Positions 17,781-28,612 of a stretch of DNA of 64,000 nucleotides are shown in pieces (the stretch's first letter is position 1; each line of letters opens with the position of its first letter). The notes beneath the pieces were generated by a model. That model made no database searches, was not told the origin of the DNA, and saw only the letters and a list, made by a program, of their open reading frames with translations. Made by a program: the position numbers and the translations under genes. The stretch is from an uncultured Lachnospiraceae bacterium. GTDB taxonomy: Bacteria; Bacillota; Clostridia; Lachnospirales; Lachnospiraceae. The stretch lies in contig CALWLY010000019.1 of NCBI GenBank assembly GCA_944381635.1, positions 1 to 64,000 on the forward strand, given 5' to 3'.

Positions 17781-18680
17781 TTAGCTGATTGCTTCCGCAC
17801 CTGCGATGATCTCTGTCAGCTCCTGCGTGATAGAGCCCTGACGAGCCCTGTTGTAAAGAAGCGTCAGATCAGAAATCATCTCTTCTGCATTGTTGGTCGC
17901 GGAATCCATAGCCTGCATTCTGGCCCCATTCTCACTGGCTGCCGCCTCTAACAGCGCGCCGAAAAGCAGACTTGTCACATAGCCGGGAATCAGCATGGAA
18001 AGCACATCCTCCGGTTCCGCTTCAAAGTTCATCGGAATCGTAACGATGTTTTTTTCTTCCCCTTCTGCTGCATCATGGCTGTTTTCTTTTGCAGATGTCT
18101 CTGCAGATAATTCTTTTTCCACCGGAAGCAGCTTTTTCAGCTGCGGTTCATGTACCACTGTATTTTTAAACCTGGTACATGCCAGATAAATCTCACCAAT
18201 TTTTCCGTCCTTAAAATCCTGCAAAACCCTGCGGCTTATTGTCACCGCGTCGGCGTACTCGGGATTTTCACAAAAATCAGAATAATCTTCGGCAATTTCA
18301 TAACCCTTGCGGGCGAGAGCATCCTTGCCCTTCTTTCCCACAGCGTAGATCACCAGTTCCTCCATGGGAAGGCCGCTCTGTGTGATAAGCTTTACCACAT
18401 TGGAATTATAGCCGCCTGCCAGTCCGCGGTTGGATGTCAGGACAATCACTGCCTTTTTGCCCTTTCCTCCTCCTGTCACAAACGGATGGGTAATTCCCTG
18501 CGTATGCGCCAGGATGGACTGTACCGTCGCATACATGGTGTCTGAATAAGGTCTTGTCTCCTCAGCTCTCGTCCTTGATTTCTGAAGTTTTACCGTGGAG
18601 ACCAATTTCATTGCCTTGGTAATCTGTCCGGTGCTCTGGATACTGGCTTTACGCCGTTTGATATCTCTCATGGAAGCCAT
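17781..18680 (-). CDS. atpG: F-type ATP synthase gamma subunit
   Basis: A 299-residue rotor shaft of F1. The N-terminal MRDIKRRKASIQSTGQITKAMKLV and C-terminal LLYNRARQGSITQELTEIIAGA helices, which form the coiled coil inside the hexamer, are both clear. An acidic insertion (about residues 200-217, SAETSAKENSHDAAEGEEK) makes it slightly longer than average. A TTG at 18686 is in frame, but ATG at 18680 follows AAGGTGAT at normal spacing. Confidence 0.95.
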   Translation of the reverse strand: MASMRDIKRRKASIQSTGQITKAMKLVSTVKLQKSRTRAEETRPYSDTMYATVQSILAHTQGITHPFVTGGGKGKKAVIVLTSNRGLAGGYNSNVVKLITQSGLPMEELVIYAVGKKGKDALARKGYEIAEDYSDFCENPEYADAVTISRRVLQDFKDGKIGEIYLACTRFKNTVVHEPQLKKLLPVEKELSAETSAKENSHDAAEGEEKNIVTIPMNFEAEPEDVLSMLIPGYVTSLLFGALLEAAASENGARMQAMDSATNNAEEMISDLTLLYNRARQGSITQELTEIIAGAEAIS

Positions 18681-18700
18681 AACCAATCACCTTTTCCTTC

Positions 18701-20209
<1,509 letters not shown>

Positions 20210-20215
20210 TCATTG

Positions 20216-20779
20216 TCACCTTTCTTTTTCATCAGGAAGCTGCACCTTCAATAATTTGCTGCGCATGTCTTCCAGTTTTGTGCGGATGCTGCTGTCCACT
20301 ACCCTGTCTCCGATGCGGATGACAAGTCCTCCGATCAGACTCTCGTCTTCTCTGTAATGCATCTGCATGGACTGATAATCGGTAGTTTCCAGAAGTCTCT
20401 GCTCAATTTTTTCTTTTTGCTCTCCGCTTAAAGTTACTGCGCTGGTCACGTAAGCTACGCCGATTTTCTGATACTCCAGTACCTTATCCTGAAAATAACG
20501 AAGTACCTCATCCAGCTTCTTAAAGCGGCTTTTTTCTGCCATAATACGGAAAAAGCCTGTCAGTTCTTCACTGACTCTGCCATCAAACACCTGTTCCAGC
20601 ACATCCAGTTTTTCTTCCTTGCTGATATGCGGATGGTTCATGAGACGGGAAAAGTCCGGATTTTCATCCAGAATTTTCTGGATAACTTTCACTTCATCTG
20701 ACAGTTCCTGCACTTTCCCCTCTTCCAGGGCCAGCTCAAACAAAGCCTCTCCGTAGACCGCGGATACTAGCTTTGCCAT
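20216..20779 (-). CDS. atpH: F-type ATP synthase delta subunit
   Basis: A 187-residue peripheral-stalk protein that ties the b dimer to the top of F1. It matches the OSCP/delta family through VYGEALFELALEEGK near the start and IGGLVIRIGDRVVDSSIRTKLEDM near the end. It overlaps the end of atpF by 13 bases, indicating translational coupling. Confidence 0.95.
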   Translation of the reverse strand: MAKLVSAVYGEALFELALEEGKVQELSDEVKVIQKILDENPDFSRLMNHPHISKEEKLDVLEQVFDGRVSEELTGFFRIMAEKSRFKKLDEVLRYFQDKVLEYQKIGVAYVTSAVTLSGEQKEKIEQRLLETTDYQSMQMHYREDESLIGGLVIRIGDRVVDSSIRTKLEDMRSKLLKVQLPDEKER

Positions 20780-21327
20780 GTGCTCTCTCCTATTTCTTTT
20801 AATGTCTCATTGATAATCTCATCCTGTACCTTGCTGTCAATGGAAGCGCTGACAACTTTGCCTGCCATTAAAGAAGCTAAGGTTACCATCTCTTTCTTCA
20901 CATCGTCAGCCACTTTTTTCTTTTCGAGCAAAGCCTCCGTATTGGCTCTGGCAATAATCCTTGCAGCTTCTTCTTTGGCTTCCGCCACAATACGCGCTTC
21001 ATTTGCCATAGCCTTTTTTCTGGCTTCTGTCAAAATGCTGTCTGCTTCCACCTGAATCTGCGCAAGTTTTTGCTCGTACTCTTCTTTTAATTTAGCAGCC
21101 TCTTCCTCACTTGTTTTTGCATTTGCAAGTTCTGACGCGATTCTTTCCTGTCTTTTGGCCATAAATTCTCTGGCCGGGTTAAACAGAAAATAAGACAAGG
21201 CAAGAAACAGCGCGAAAACCGCAATAATAGAAAGCGTGGCATCTGCCAGAAGCTGAAAGTCCAGATCAAACAGCCTTGGTTCCATCTCCTGACTTAAAAG
21301 TACTGCTTTCGCACATAATGTATGCAA
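20767..21327 (-). CDS. atpF: F-type ATP synthase b subunit
   Basis: A 186-residue peripheral-stalk subunit with one N-terminal membrane helix (LSIIAVFALFLALSYFLF) followed by a long charged helix rich in Ala, Glu and Lys that forms the dimeric stalk. The start at 21327 is TTG; it is favoured because AAAGGAGG lies seven bases upstream, whereas the in-frame ATG at 21285 has AGGAG directly touching it. It lies between atpE and atpH. Confidence 0.93.
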   Translation of the reverse strand: MHTLCAKAVLLSQEMEPRLFDLDFQLLADATLSIIAVFALFLALSYFLFNPAREFMAKRQERIASELANAKTSEEEAAKLKEEYEQKLAQIQVEADSILTEARKKAMANEARIVAEAKEEAARIIARANTEALLEKKKVADDVKKEMVTLASLMAGKVVSASIDSKVQDEIINETLKEIGESTWQS

Positions 21328-21367
21328 GATTCTGCCTCCTTTCTTTCTCTTTTTTCAGAGGCATATT

Positions 21368-21649
<282 letters not shown>

Positions 21650-21684
21650 TCACATAAATAATTTTGTCATATTTGGGTGCATGT

Positions 21685-22410
21685 TTATGCTTCATCGTCA
21701 CCGATCGCATCCGTGATATACGTCATAGTCAGCATACAGAACACATAGGTCTGAATCGCTCCTGAGAACAGGTCAAAGTATACATGCAGGGCTGCCGGCC
21801 ACACAATGGCAACCGCCCTGAGCAGTCCGTATACCAGAGCCATCATAACGGTTCCGGAAAGCACATTGGCAAACAGACGCAGTGACAATGATATAGGCAC
21901 TGCGATATCACCGATTATATTAATCGGCGCCCAGATCGGCCAGGGAGAACACAACCCTTTCAGCACCCCTTTTACTTTCTGATGTTTAAACTTGTTGTAA
22001 TGAATAATAGTAAACGTCAGAAGTCCAAGCGGCAGTGTTACTCCGTAATCCGCCGTAGGCGGACGAAGACCGAACAGACCGGAGATATTGCATATCAGGA
22101 TAAAAATGAAAATCGTTCCGATATAGTTTAAAAACTTGGCTGCATTTTTACCCATAACGCCTTTCACGACGTTATCAAGCATCTCCACTATCATCTCCAC
22201 CAGATTTTGAAATTTACCCGGCACTTCCGTTGCTCTTTTCATCGCAATGCGGGCTGCTATTGCAAAACCGATCAGTACCAAAAGCACAATCAGAAGACAG
22301 ATATGCGTCGTGGTAATCCACACAGTATGCCCGAAAAACTGATACGGAAATATTCCGTGCACCATAAAGTCAACATCGGCCACAGATGACAGTAAAATTC
22401 CGTTTGTCAT
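21685..22410 (-). CDS. atpB: F-type ATP synthase a subunit
   Basis: A 241-residue membrane stator that forms the ion half-channels beside the c-ring. The essential arginine sits in ISLSLRLFANVLSGTVMMAL (about residue 175). Five to six membrane segments are visible. It overlaps atpI by four bases and is followed by atpE after 65 bases. Confidence 0.96.
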   Translation of the reverse strand: MTNGILLSSVADVDFMVHGIFPYQFFGHTVWITTTHICLLIVLLVLIGFAIAARIAMKRATEVPGKFQNLVEMIVEMLDNVVKGVMGKNAAKFLNYIGTIFIFILICNISGLFGLRPPTADYGVTLPLGLLTFTIIHYNKFKHQKVKGVLKGLCSPWPIWAPINIIGDIAVPISLSLRLFANVLSGTVMMALVYGLLRAVAIVWPAALHVYFDLFSGAIQTYVFCMLTMTYITDAIGDDEA

Positions 22411-22859
22411 TTCTTCACCTCCTTCGGGTTTTGCCCCGTTTTTTCTCCATGACTTTCCGCCGCTCCGCGTTCTTTGCGGTGCAGCAATTTATACAGGAAA
22501 GGCTGCAGATAAGCCCCAGCCTTTAACCCCATGATTCCTAAAAATGCAGACAATGGGTTTGCCACGTCTGTCACACATAAGATTGCAAACGCCGCCACAA
22601 TAAAAATGTAGCGTACCATACTGTGGGCAGTAATCACTTTTTCCGCCGTCTGCCCGGGAGAAAGCGCCCGGTCAAGAGCCCACCACATATGAACGGCGGC
22701 TGCAGCCGCAATCAGACATCCGGCCAGCACACCCAGACTGTAATACGTCTTTTCTTTTACAAACCAAACCCCCACCAGTTCACAGAGTACGCCCCAGAGA
22801 CCTATTCCTAAAATCAGCTCCAGCAGTGTCTCATCTATTTTTTTCAGAATTTTTATCAT
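22407..22859 (-). CDS. atpI: AtpI-like ATP synthase assembly protein
   Basis: A 150-residue membrane protein with four hydrophobic segments (LILGIGLWGVLCELVGVWF; SLGVLAGCLIAAAAAVHMWW; YIFIVAAFAILC; SAFLGIMGLKAGAY). This matches the ATP synthase I family, which helps assemble the c-ring. The frame is open further upstream to 23087, but that part is an alternative frame of atpZ. ATG at 22859 follows AAGGA six bases away. It overlaps atpZ by 29 bases and atpB by 4. Confidence 0.8.
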   Translation of the reverse strand: MIKILKKIDETLLELILGIGLWGVLCELVGVWFVKEKTYYSLGVLAGCLIAAAAAVHMWWALDRALSPGQTAEKVITAHSMVRYIFIVAAFAILCVTDVANPLSAFLGIMGLKAGAYLQPFLYKLLHRKERGAAESHGEKTGQNPKEVKK

Positions 22860-23112
22860 CTTTATCCTTGCTTTTGTCCTTGCTTTTGTCCTTGCTTTCG
22901 TATATTTTCCTGGCCATGGCATAGATATTCCGGTATCCTGCCAACGCCCCTGCAAAAAAGAAAATGACCACAAGAAAGGAGGTTCCCAGTTTCCGATCCA
23001 GATAGATTCCCAGAAAAGAGCATAAAAAAACCGGCACCAATATATTGATTCCAAACTGCGAGACAAGCGCCAGGCTCTGGTAAACACTGCGGTGATATCC
23101 TTTTTTTCTCAT
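22831..23112 (-). CDS. atpZ: AtpZ-like protein, first gene of the ATP synthase operon
   Basis: A 93-residue protein with two membrane segments (FGINILVPVFLCSFLGIYLD; FLVVIFFFAGALAGYRNIY), as in the AtpZ family (Pfam F0F1-type subunit near AtpI), proposed to act with AtpI in ring assembly or cation handling. The C-terminus is a repetitive charged tail, KDKSKDKSKDKDDK, made by 12-bp tandem repeats. An ATG at 23169 is in frame, but 23112 has AGAGGA at suitable distance and begins MRKKGYHRSVYQSLAL like its relatives. Confidence 0.8.
   Translation of the reverse strand: MRKKGYHRSVYQSLALVSQFGINILVPVFLCSFLGIYLDRKLGTSFLVVIFFFAGALAGYRNIYAMARKIYESKDKSKDKSKDKDDKNSEKNR
22866..22901 (-). repeat. 12-bp tandem repeat in the atpZ tail
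   Basis: Two perfect copies of CCTTGCTTTTGT (22866-22877, 22878-22889) and a third with one change (22890-22901). They encode the KDKS repeats of AtpZ and end seven bases before the atpI start, so the repeat also contains the atpI ribosome binding site. Confidence 0.9.
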
Positions 23113-23228
23113 GTCATTCCTCTCTGTTTCCGCAGTATCCTTTTTCCTGTGATTTCGATGAAATTTCATCTATTTTCAGATAATTATCCTCTGCGGGAAA
23201 ACTCTTTCAAAACAGTTGTTCATCTACG

Positions 23229-23257
23229 ATTATATCGTTTTTTTCCCTGTCTGTCTA
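23229..23257 (-). promoter_or_regulatory. Promoter of the ATP synthase operon
   Basis: On the minus strand, -35 TAGACA (23257-23252), 17-base spacer and perfect -10 TATAAT (23234-23229). The predicted start is about 110 bases before atpZ. The rest of the 461-base gap (23113-23573) is AT-rich and holds only the terminator of the next operon. Confidence 0.75.
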
Positions 23258-23392
23258 TAATCTGCCCGCCATTTATCTCCTTCTGTTTTCTATCCTTCCC
23301 TATTTTTAAAAATATTTTCACCAATTTACATAACGAAAAATTTTAAGCACCCTTTTTGCACTTTTATGCGGCACAGTCTTTCCTGTGAAATC

Positions 23393-23458
23393 AAAAAAGC
23401 ATATCTCTGTACGCGGTTTCTTTCTGCCCCATAAGGATATGCTTTTTCTCTTTTCACT
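23393..23458 (-). terminator. Terminator after the coiled-coil cell-wall hydrolase gene
   Basis: A perfect 12-bp stem AAAAAGCATATC (23394-23405) and GATATGCTTTTT (23446-23457) with a 40-base loop. U-runs would follow on either strand. Confidence 0.6.
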
Positions 23459-23573
23459 TTATTTTTTACTTTTATTTCACGATATTAGAGCCAAAAACAT
23501 TTGCCCTGTGATACCTGATATTTTTCACGTAAGTATAAAGTCCACGCCCTTTGGCCCCTGGCATCATTTAGAT

Positions 23574-24749
23574 TTAATAGAAAATATGACCGCCTATCCG
23601 CTGCCCGGTAAGTCCCGGAATCGGTGTTCGGAAAAATACGCAGCGCCCTACATTTGTATAGCCGCTCATAGCCTCATCAGCTGCCCGATAGCAGCTTTCG
23701 GTGGCCCGGTTTTCTGCCAGCGCCAGCGCCAGTCTGCCGGTTGACACCGGTTCAAACTGTCTGCTCTGATAGATAACTCCTGAGACCGTGTTTGGAAATA
23801 CAGAACTGAGCACACGGTTGATGACAACCGCCCCTACTGCCACCTGTCCCTCATAAGGTTCTCCTCCTGCCTCGCAGTAGATCAGATTCGCCAGAAGGTA
23901 GCGGTCTCCTTCCGAAAAAGTTACCTCGGAAATATCTCTCCACACAGAATTTGCCGCCTGTCTGGACTTTGCCAGTTCTTCCTCATACTGCTTCTGGAGA
24001 GCCGCAATGTTCTTTTCCTGTTCTCTAAGCTGTGCTTCCTTTGCCTCCACTTCCGCTTCCGCAGCAGATATCTGGGAGGCATATCCTGCAATATTGCTCT
24101 GCGTGGAACTTACCTGGCTGGAAATCTGTGCTTTATCTTCCTCTGCTTCTGCGTGCAGAGCGTCCAGCTCTTCCTTCTGCTTCTGCAGCTCGGCCTCTTT
24201 TGCTTCTATTTCCTGTCTGCTGGCAATATACTCGTTGAGCATTTTCCGATCGTATTCTGCCAGTTTCTCAATATACTCGCTTTCGTTCAGAAATTCTCCG
24301 AAACTGCCGCTTGCCAGAAGAATCTCCAGGTAGGAAGAATCTCTTTTTTCATACATGAAGCGAATCCGCTTTTTCATGCATTCATACTGCCACTCTTCGG
24401 TTTCTTTGGCCTCCGCCAGCGCCTGCTGTGTCTGCTCAATCTCCTCGTTTTTGGCTGTAATATTCGCTTCCACTTCCTCCAGATGTCTGCTGATTTTTGT
24501 CAGCTCGCTGGTAAGGTTGTCAAGTTCTCCCTGCAGAGAATCCTTTGCCCCTTCCATGCTGTCGATCTGACCTTCCAGGGCATCCTTCTGCTGCTCAGTC
24601 TGTTCTTTTTCTTCTTTGGCTTTGTCAAGTTTTTCCTTGGTTGTCTCTGCAGATACTACGACGGGCGGCTGTGCTGCTGCCAGATAACAGGATGCCAAAA
24701 CTGCACACAGCGCCCTCTTTTTCCACCTGCTTTTTTCCGTCCTTATCAA
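23574..24749 (-). CDS. Secreted coiled-coil cell-wall hydrolase (SleB-type hydrolase_2 domain)
   Basis: A 391-residue exported protein. It has a signal peptide (RWKKRALCAVLASCYLAAAQPP, cleavage probably after VVVSA), then about 230 residues of Glu/Lys/Gln-rich coiled coil similar in style to PcsB-type proteins. A C-terminal domain of about 125 residues starts at YLLANLIYCEAGGEPYEGQVAVGAVVINR, the signature of the cell-wall hydrolase/SleB family, whose conserved Glu lies in EAGGEP. It probably cuts peptidoglycan during growth or spore germination. Its start overlaps the stop of the dCMP deaminase gene (ATGA). Confidence 0.85.
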   Translation of the reverse strand: MIRTEKSRWKKRALCAVLASCYLAAAQPPVVVSAETTKEKLDKAKEEKEQTEQQKDALEGQIDSMEGAKDSLQGELDNLTSELTKISRHLEEVEANITAKNEEIEQTQQALAEAKETEEWQYECMKKRIRFMYEKRDSSYLEILLASGSFGEFLNESEYIEKLAEYDRKMLNEYIASRQEIEAKEAELQKQKEELDALHAEAEEDKAQISSQVSSTQSNIAGYASQISAAEAEVEAKEAQLREQEKNIAALQKQYEEELAKSRQAANSVWRDISEVTFSEGDRYLLANLIYCEAGGEPYEGQVAVGAVVINRVLSSVFPNTVSGVIYQSRQFEPVSTGRLALALAENRATESCYRAADEAMSGYTNVGRCVFFRTPIPGLTGQRIGGHIFY

Positions 24750-25252
24750 AATTCCATCCTCACTACGCGGCCTGTCCTGCTGTACGCTCTATATGCCACG
24801 CCCGCCGCGCGCATCAGGCGTTTTGACGCTTTCACAGAAAGTGTCTCCGCATACTTATCACAATCATAAATCACTTCTTTGATGCCGCTTTGAATGATCG
24901 CTTTGGCACATTCATTGCACGGAAAAAGCGTCACATAAAGCTTTGCCCCTGCAAGACTTCCTCCCCGATAATTCAAAATGGCATTCAGTTCACTGTGAGT
25001 CACATAGGGATATTTCGTGTCAAATTCATCTTCCGCTTCTCTTTCCCAGGGAAATTCATCGTCGGAGCAGCCGATGGGAAACCCATTATATCCCATGGAC
25101 AAAATCTTATTATCTGCGCTTACTATACACGCTCCCACCTGTGTCCCCGGATCTTTGGAGCGCATGCCGGCAAGCTTTGCCACTCCCATAAAATATTCAT
25201 CCCAGGACAAATAATCTTTCCTTTTCATCTCCGAGTTTCTTCTCCCTTCCAT
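24746..25252 (-). CDS. dCMP/cytidine deaminase family protein (ComEB-like)
   Basis: A 168-residue zinc enzyme that deaminates dCMP to dUMP for thymidylate synthesis. Zinc and proton-shuttle residues are in THSELNAIL (His, Glu) and FPCNECAKAI (two Cys). MGYNGFPIGC near residue 55 is typical of the family. The start is uncertain: 25252 has GGAGAG only two bases away, and ATG at 25228 (MKRKDYLSWDEYF) gives the common N-terminus with weaker spacing. It precedes and overlaps the hydrolase gene. Confidence 0.88.
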   Translation of the reverse strand: MEGRRNSEMKRKDYLSWDEYFMGVAKLAGMRSKDPGTQVGACIVSADNKILSMGYNGFPIGCSDDEFPWEREAEDEFDTKYPYVTHSELNAILNYRGGSLAGAKLYVTLFPCNECAKAIIQSGIKEVIYDCDKYAETLSVKASKRLMRAAGVAYRAYSRTGRVVRMEF

Positions 25253-25304
25253 CTCTCCGGTTCAAAAGCTTTGTCCATCCCCCGGATTCAAAACAAAAGT
25301 CCTT

Positions 25305-25934
25305 TTATTTGGTACCGAAAATACGGTCTCCCGCGTCTCCCAGTCCCGGAATAATGTAGCCGTGATCGTTTAATTTTTCATCCAGCGCACCGATGTAAAT
25401 GTCCACATCCGGATGCTCCTTCTGCATTCTTTCCACCCCTTCCGGCGCGGCAAGGATACACATAAAATGAATTTTTTTGCATCCTTTTTCCTTTAACATC
25501 TGAATCGCTGCCGCAGAAGATCCCCCGGTAGCCAGCATGGGATCTACTACAAACACTTCCCTTTCTGCACAGTCTGCCGGAAGCTTGCAGTAATATTCTA
25601 CCGGCTCCAGTGTCTCCGGATCACGATACAGTCCGATGTGTCCGATTTTAGCTGCAGGTATCAGTTCTAAAACACCATCCACCATGCCAAGACCTGCACG
25701 CAGGATAGGAACGATCGCCATTTTTTTTCCTTTCAGCTCTTTAACCGTAGTTTCGCAGATCGGTGTTGTTATCTTTACATCGGTCAGCGGAAGATCTCTG
25801 GTTGCCTCATAACAGATCAGCATTGCGATTTCTTTTATTGTCTGTCTGAAATCCTTGGTTCCTGTCTCAATTCTTCGAATATACCCGATTTTGTGCTGAA
25901 TCAGCGGGTGATCCATAACTACTGTTTTTGCCAT
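25305..25934 (-). CDS. upp: Uracil phosphoribosyltransferase
   Basis: A 209-residue salvage enzyme that makes UMP from uracil and PRPP. The PRPP-binding loop is [14 protein letters not shown] (residues ~129-142), and the uracil-binding C-terminus [17 protein letters not shown] is intact. Full family length. AGGAGG precedes the ATG. It is grouped with rpiB and dCMP deaminase, a nucleotide/pentose neighbourhood common in Clostridia. Confidence 0.96.
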   Translation of the reverse strand: MAKTVVMDHPLIQHKIGYIRRIETGTKDFRQTIKEIAMLICYEATRDLPLTDVKITTPICETTVKELKGKKMAIVPILRAGLGMVDGVLELIPAAKIGHIGLYRDPETLEPVEYYCKLPADCAEREVFVVDPMLATGGSSAAAIQMLKEKGCKKIHFMCILAAPEGVERMQKEHPDVDIYIGALDEKLNDHGYIIPGLGDAGDRIFGTK

Positions 25935-25974
25935 TGTTGACCTCCTGTTTCTGTTTTCCCTTTTGTTTCAGGTT

Positions 25975-26421
25975 TTATTTATTTTTTTCCTCAATAACAG
26001 AAATTTTTTCCACACGTCTTGCATGCTTTTCCAGATTGGAAAATTCTGTTCCGAGAAAAGTATCCACGATACTGAGTGCCAGATTGGGCCCCACAATTCC
26101 TGCTCCCATGGCAAGCATGTTTGCATTATTATGTTCTCTTGTCAGCTTTGCAGACAAAGTATCCGCACAGAGTGCACAGCGAATTCCTCTCACCTTATTG
26201 GCTGCGATGGAAATTCCGATTCCTGTGGTGCAAATTACAATTCCTTTTTCGCACTGACCGTCAGCCACCGCCATTGCCGCTGCCTCCGCAAACTCCGGAT
26301 AGTCACAGGATTCCTTGTCAAAGCAGCCAAAATCCCTGCATGTTATCCCCTGCTTTTCCAGGTGTTTCTTTACCAGTTCCTTCAGTTCGTATCCTCCATG
26401 GTCACATCCTAATGCTATCAT
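25975..26421 (-). CDS. rpiB: Ribose-5-phosphate isomerase B
   Basis: A 148-residue RpiB/LacAB family isomerase interconverting ribose 5-phosphate and ribulose 5-phosphate. It shows ALGCDHGGYELK at the start (phosphate-binding Asp-His), CTTGIGISIAANK with the catalytic Cys, and RCALCADTLSAKLTREHN. AGGAGG lies before the ATG. It sits upstream of upp, supplying the PRPP precursor pathway. Confidence 0.95.
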   Translation of the reverse strand: MIALGCDHGGYELKELVKKHLEKQGITCRDFGCFDKESCDYPEFAEAAAMAVADGQCEKGIVICTTGIGISIAANKVRGIRCALCADTLSAKLTREHNNANMLAMGAGIVGPNLALSIVDTFLGTEFSNLEKHARRVEKISVIEEKNK

Positions 26422-26500
26422 TTTTTCCTCCTGAATCTTTTCTTTTTTGTTTATTGCTCAAAGTTTTTCCGAATCCGGCGCTTTTCTCTTCAGTTTTTTA

Positions 26501-27550
26501 TCAAACCATTATTTTGTGATGTCCCGCCGCTTTTAACAGACGGTTCATGACAGCCTGTCCGATACCGTCTGCCGGAAAAGCCTCCGAGTAGATGACGGTA
26601 ATTCCCTCTTCATCGAATTCCCGCAAAATACGATACAGATTTTGGGCGATGGTCTCTTCCTTCTCCCTGTCTCCTGCATTTTTAATACTATCCGCTGCAT
26701 ATAATTCCGCTGTTTTTTCTGTGGCAATGATGCCTGTCTTCTCCCCTGCTGCCTTTTTTTCAGCACACAGACGATTGATTTCCCGGATTACATCTTCCTG
26801 TTTTCCTTCTACGATCGTCAGATCCCCTTTCGGTGCATAATGCCTGTATTTCATTCCCGGTGCTTTCGGTTTTCCGGCAGCATCTCCCTGCAGGATCGTT
26901 CGGTCCACTTCCACCTGTCCTGCAACCTTGGTCAGCATCTCCTTTGTCACATAACCCGGGCGCAAAATCACAGGTTCCTTATCGGTCAGATCTACAATGG
27001 TGGATTCCACCCCGATTCCTACCGCTCCTCCGTCCAGAATCATTTCAATTCTTCCTTCCATGTCCTCTTTTACATGGGATGCCAGCGTCGGGCTTGGTTT
27101 TCCTGAAATATTTGCGCTGGGAGCCGCAACAAATCCCCCTGCTGCCTCAATAAAAAGTCTGGCTGCCGGATGGGAAGGGAAGCGGACTGCCACAGTTTCA
27201 AGTCCTCCTGTTGTCTCTTCAGGCACGATGGACTTCTTTTTTAAAATCATCGTGAGAGGGCCGGGCCAGAATGCCTCCGCCAATTTTACTGCCAGTTCAG
27301 GCACCGGGTCCGCAATGCGATACAAATCTTCCATACGGCTTATGTGAACGATCAAAGGATTGTCCGACGGACGGCCTTTGGCTGCATAGATTTTTTTGGA
27401 AGATTCCGGATTAAGTGCATCCCCTCCAAGTCCATAAACTGTTTCCGTGGGAAATGCCACCAGTCCTCCCTTTTTTATGATCTCTCCGGCTTTTTTGATT
27501 TGTTCCATATCCGGATTTTTTTCATCTATCACTGCATACAGTGTTTCCAT
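26501..27550 (-). CDS. L-threonylcarbamoyladenylate synthase, Sua5 type
   Basis: A 349-residue enzyme that makes threonylcarbamoyl-AMP from threonine, bicarbonate and ATP for the t6A modification of ANN-decoding tRNAs. The YrdC domain shows GGLVAFPTETVYGLGGDAL (residues ~29-47), the KGRPSDNPL loop and SANISGKPSPT. GMKYRHYAPKGDL marks the linker to the C-terminal Sua5 domain, so it is the long Sua5/YwlC form. It lies 79 bases upstream of rpiB. Confidence 0.93.
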   Translation of the reverse strand: METLYAVIDEKNPDMEQIKKAGEIIKKGGLVAFPTETVYGLGGDALNPESSKKIYAAKGRPSDNPLIVHISRMEDLYRIADPVPELAVKLAEAFWPGPLTMILKKKSIVPEETTGGLETVAVRFPSHPAARLFIEAAGGFVAAPSANISGKPSPTLASHVKEDMEGRIEMILDGGAVGIGVESTIVDLTDKEPVILRPGYVTKEMLTKVAGQVEVDRTILQGDAAGKPKAPGMKYRHYAPKGDLTIVEGKQEDVIREINRLCAEKKAAGEKTGIIATEKTAELYAADSIKNAGDREKEETIAQNLYRILREFDEEGITVIYSEAFPADGIGQAVMNRLLKAAGHHKIMV

Positions 27551-27763
27551 ATTTTAAATCTCGCTCCTCTGAATGTAAGGCATAAAAAATTACAAAGCGT
27601 CAAAATAGCTGCCCGAACCTGGGCATCCGTCTCGTGTTTTTTCATGACAGACGCTGTACTTTTCTTAGCCTAGTATAGCATAAGAGAGGTTGTTAGAAAA
27701 CCCCCTGTACACCGACGCTACTTTTATTGTCTGGAAAATAAAATTTCCAGCGTGAAAGAAAAA

Positions 27764-27801
27764 CGCAGAAGCGATATGTTTCTTTTCACACCGCTTCTGC
27801 G
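27764..27801. terminator. Terminator after the CwlD-like amidase
   Basis: A 10-bp perfect stem CGCAGAAGCG (27764-27773) with CGCTTCTGCG (27792-27801) and T-runs on both sides. The 257-base gap between this gene and tsaC holds nothing else that could be supported. Confidence 0.75.
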
Positions 27802-27807
27802 CCTTTT

Positions 27808-28536
27808 TCATGAATTTCCTATCTGTGTTACATGATTTTGTGCATTCAGATATTGTATCACTGCCATATGGATCTGCCATGCCAGCTGTTCCTGATAGAT
27901 TTCCTCACATAATCTGACTGCTTCCTGCGCATTGCTCAAAAAACCGCACTCACAGATCACAATAGGCTTATCTGTCTTTTTCAGCAGGTAGTAACTGTCA
28001 TTGGCTTTTGTTCCCCTAGTATTTCCCGGATCCAAATTCTGCACCAATCGATTTTGTATGTACTCGGCCAGTTCTTTTCCCTTTTCACTGTCTTTATAAT
28101 AAAAAACCTGTGCTCCTTTTACATACTCTTCTCCATAGCTGTTCTGATGAATACTGACTACCACATCCGGCTGTGCCTCCTCGATCAGCTCAATCCTTTT
28201 CTTCATATCCTGAACTTTTTTATTGGAAACATTTCTGTCATACAAGCCGTCCTGATCTTCCCTTGTCATAACTACTTTTACATCAGAGGCTTCCAAAAAT
28301 TTCTGAAGTTTCTGGGCGATCTGCAGATTCAGATCTCTTTCTATGGCACCGTTGATCCCCACTTTTCCGGGATCGTCTCCGCCGTGTCCTGCATCAACCA
28401 CCACGCAATACTCTTCCTTCTCCTGCACGGCATCAGAGTCCACAGCCTTCGCCGCTTCTCTTCCCACGAAATAGACCGATACCAGAAGAATAAATGTCAT
28501 GACGATCCTCAGCATGCGTTCCTGTTCTTTTCCCAT
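27808..28536 (-). CDS. N-acetylmuramoyl-L-alanine amidase, CwlD-like
   Basis: A 242-residue Amidase_3 enzyme with an N-terminal membrane or signal segment (IVMTFILLVSVYFVG). Zinc ligands and catalytic Glu are visible in VDAGHGGDDPGK, GAIERDLN, SIHQNSYG and VICECGFLSN. Size and layout match CwlD, which trims stem peptides so that muramic lactam can form in spore cortex. A vegetative amidase role cannot be excluded. It follows the GH18 gene on the same strand after 76 bases. Confidence 0.87.
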   Translation of the reverse strand: MGKEQERMLRIVMTFILLVSVYFVGREAAKAVDSDAVQEKEEYCVVVDAGHGGDDPGKVGINGAIERDLNLQIAQKLQKFLEASDVKVVMTREDQDGLYDRNVSNKKVQDMKKRIELIEEAQPDVVVSIHQNSYGEEYVKGAQVFYYKDSEKGKELAEYIQNRLVQNLDPGNTRGTKANDSYYLLKKTDKPIVICECGFLSNAQEAVRLCEEIYQEQLAWQIHMAVIQYLNAQNHVTQIGNS

Positions 28537-28612
28537 ACAACCGCCTGCACATCCATTTTCTCTGTAAAGTCTATGCAGGTTTTCGTTAAAATAGTTGCAG
28601 GCAGTGTGAAAT

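Noticed and set aside
22860..23087. Upstream extension of atpI by 76 codons
   Set aside because: It is the alternative frame of atpZ; the KARTKAR residues are the atpZ tandem repeat read out of frame, and ATG 22859 has a proper ribosome site.
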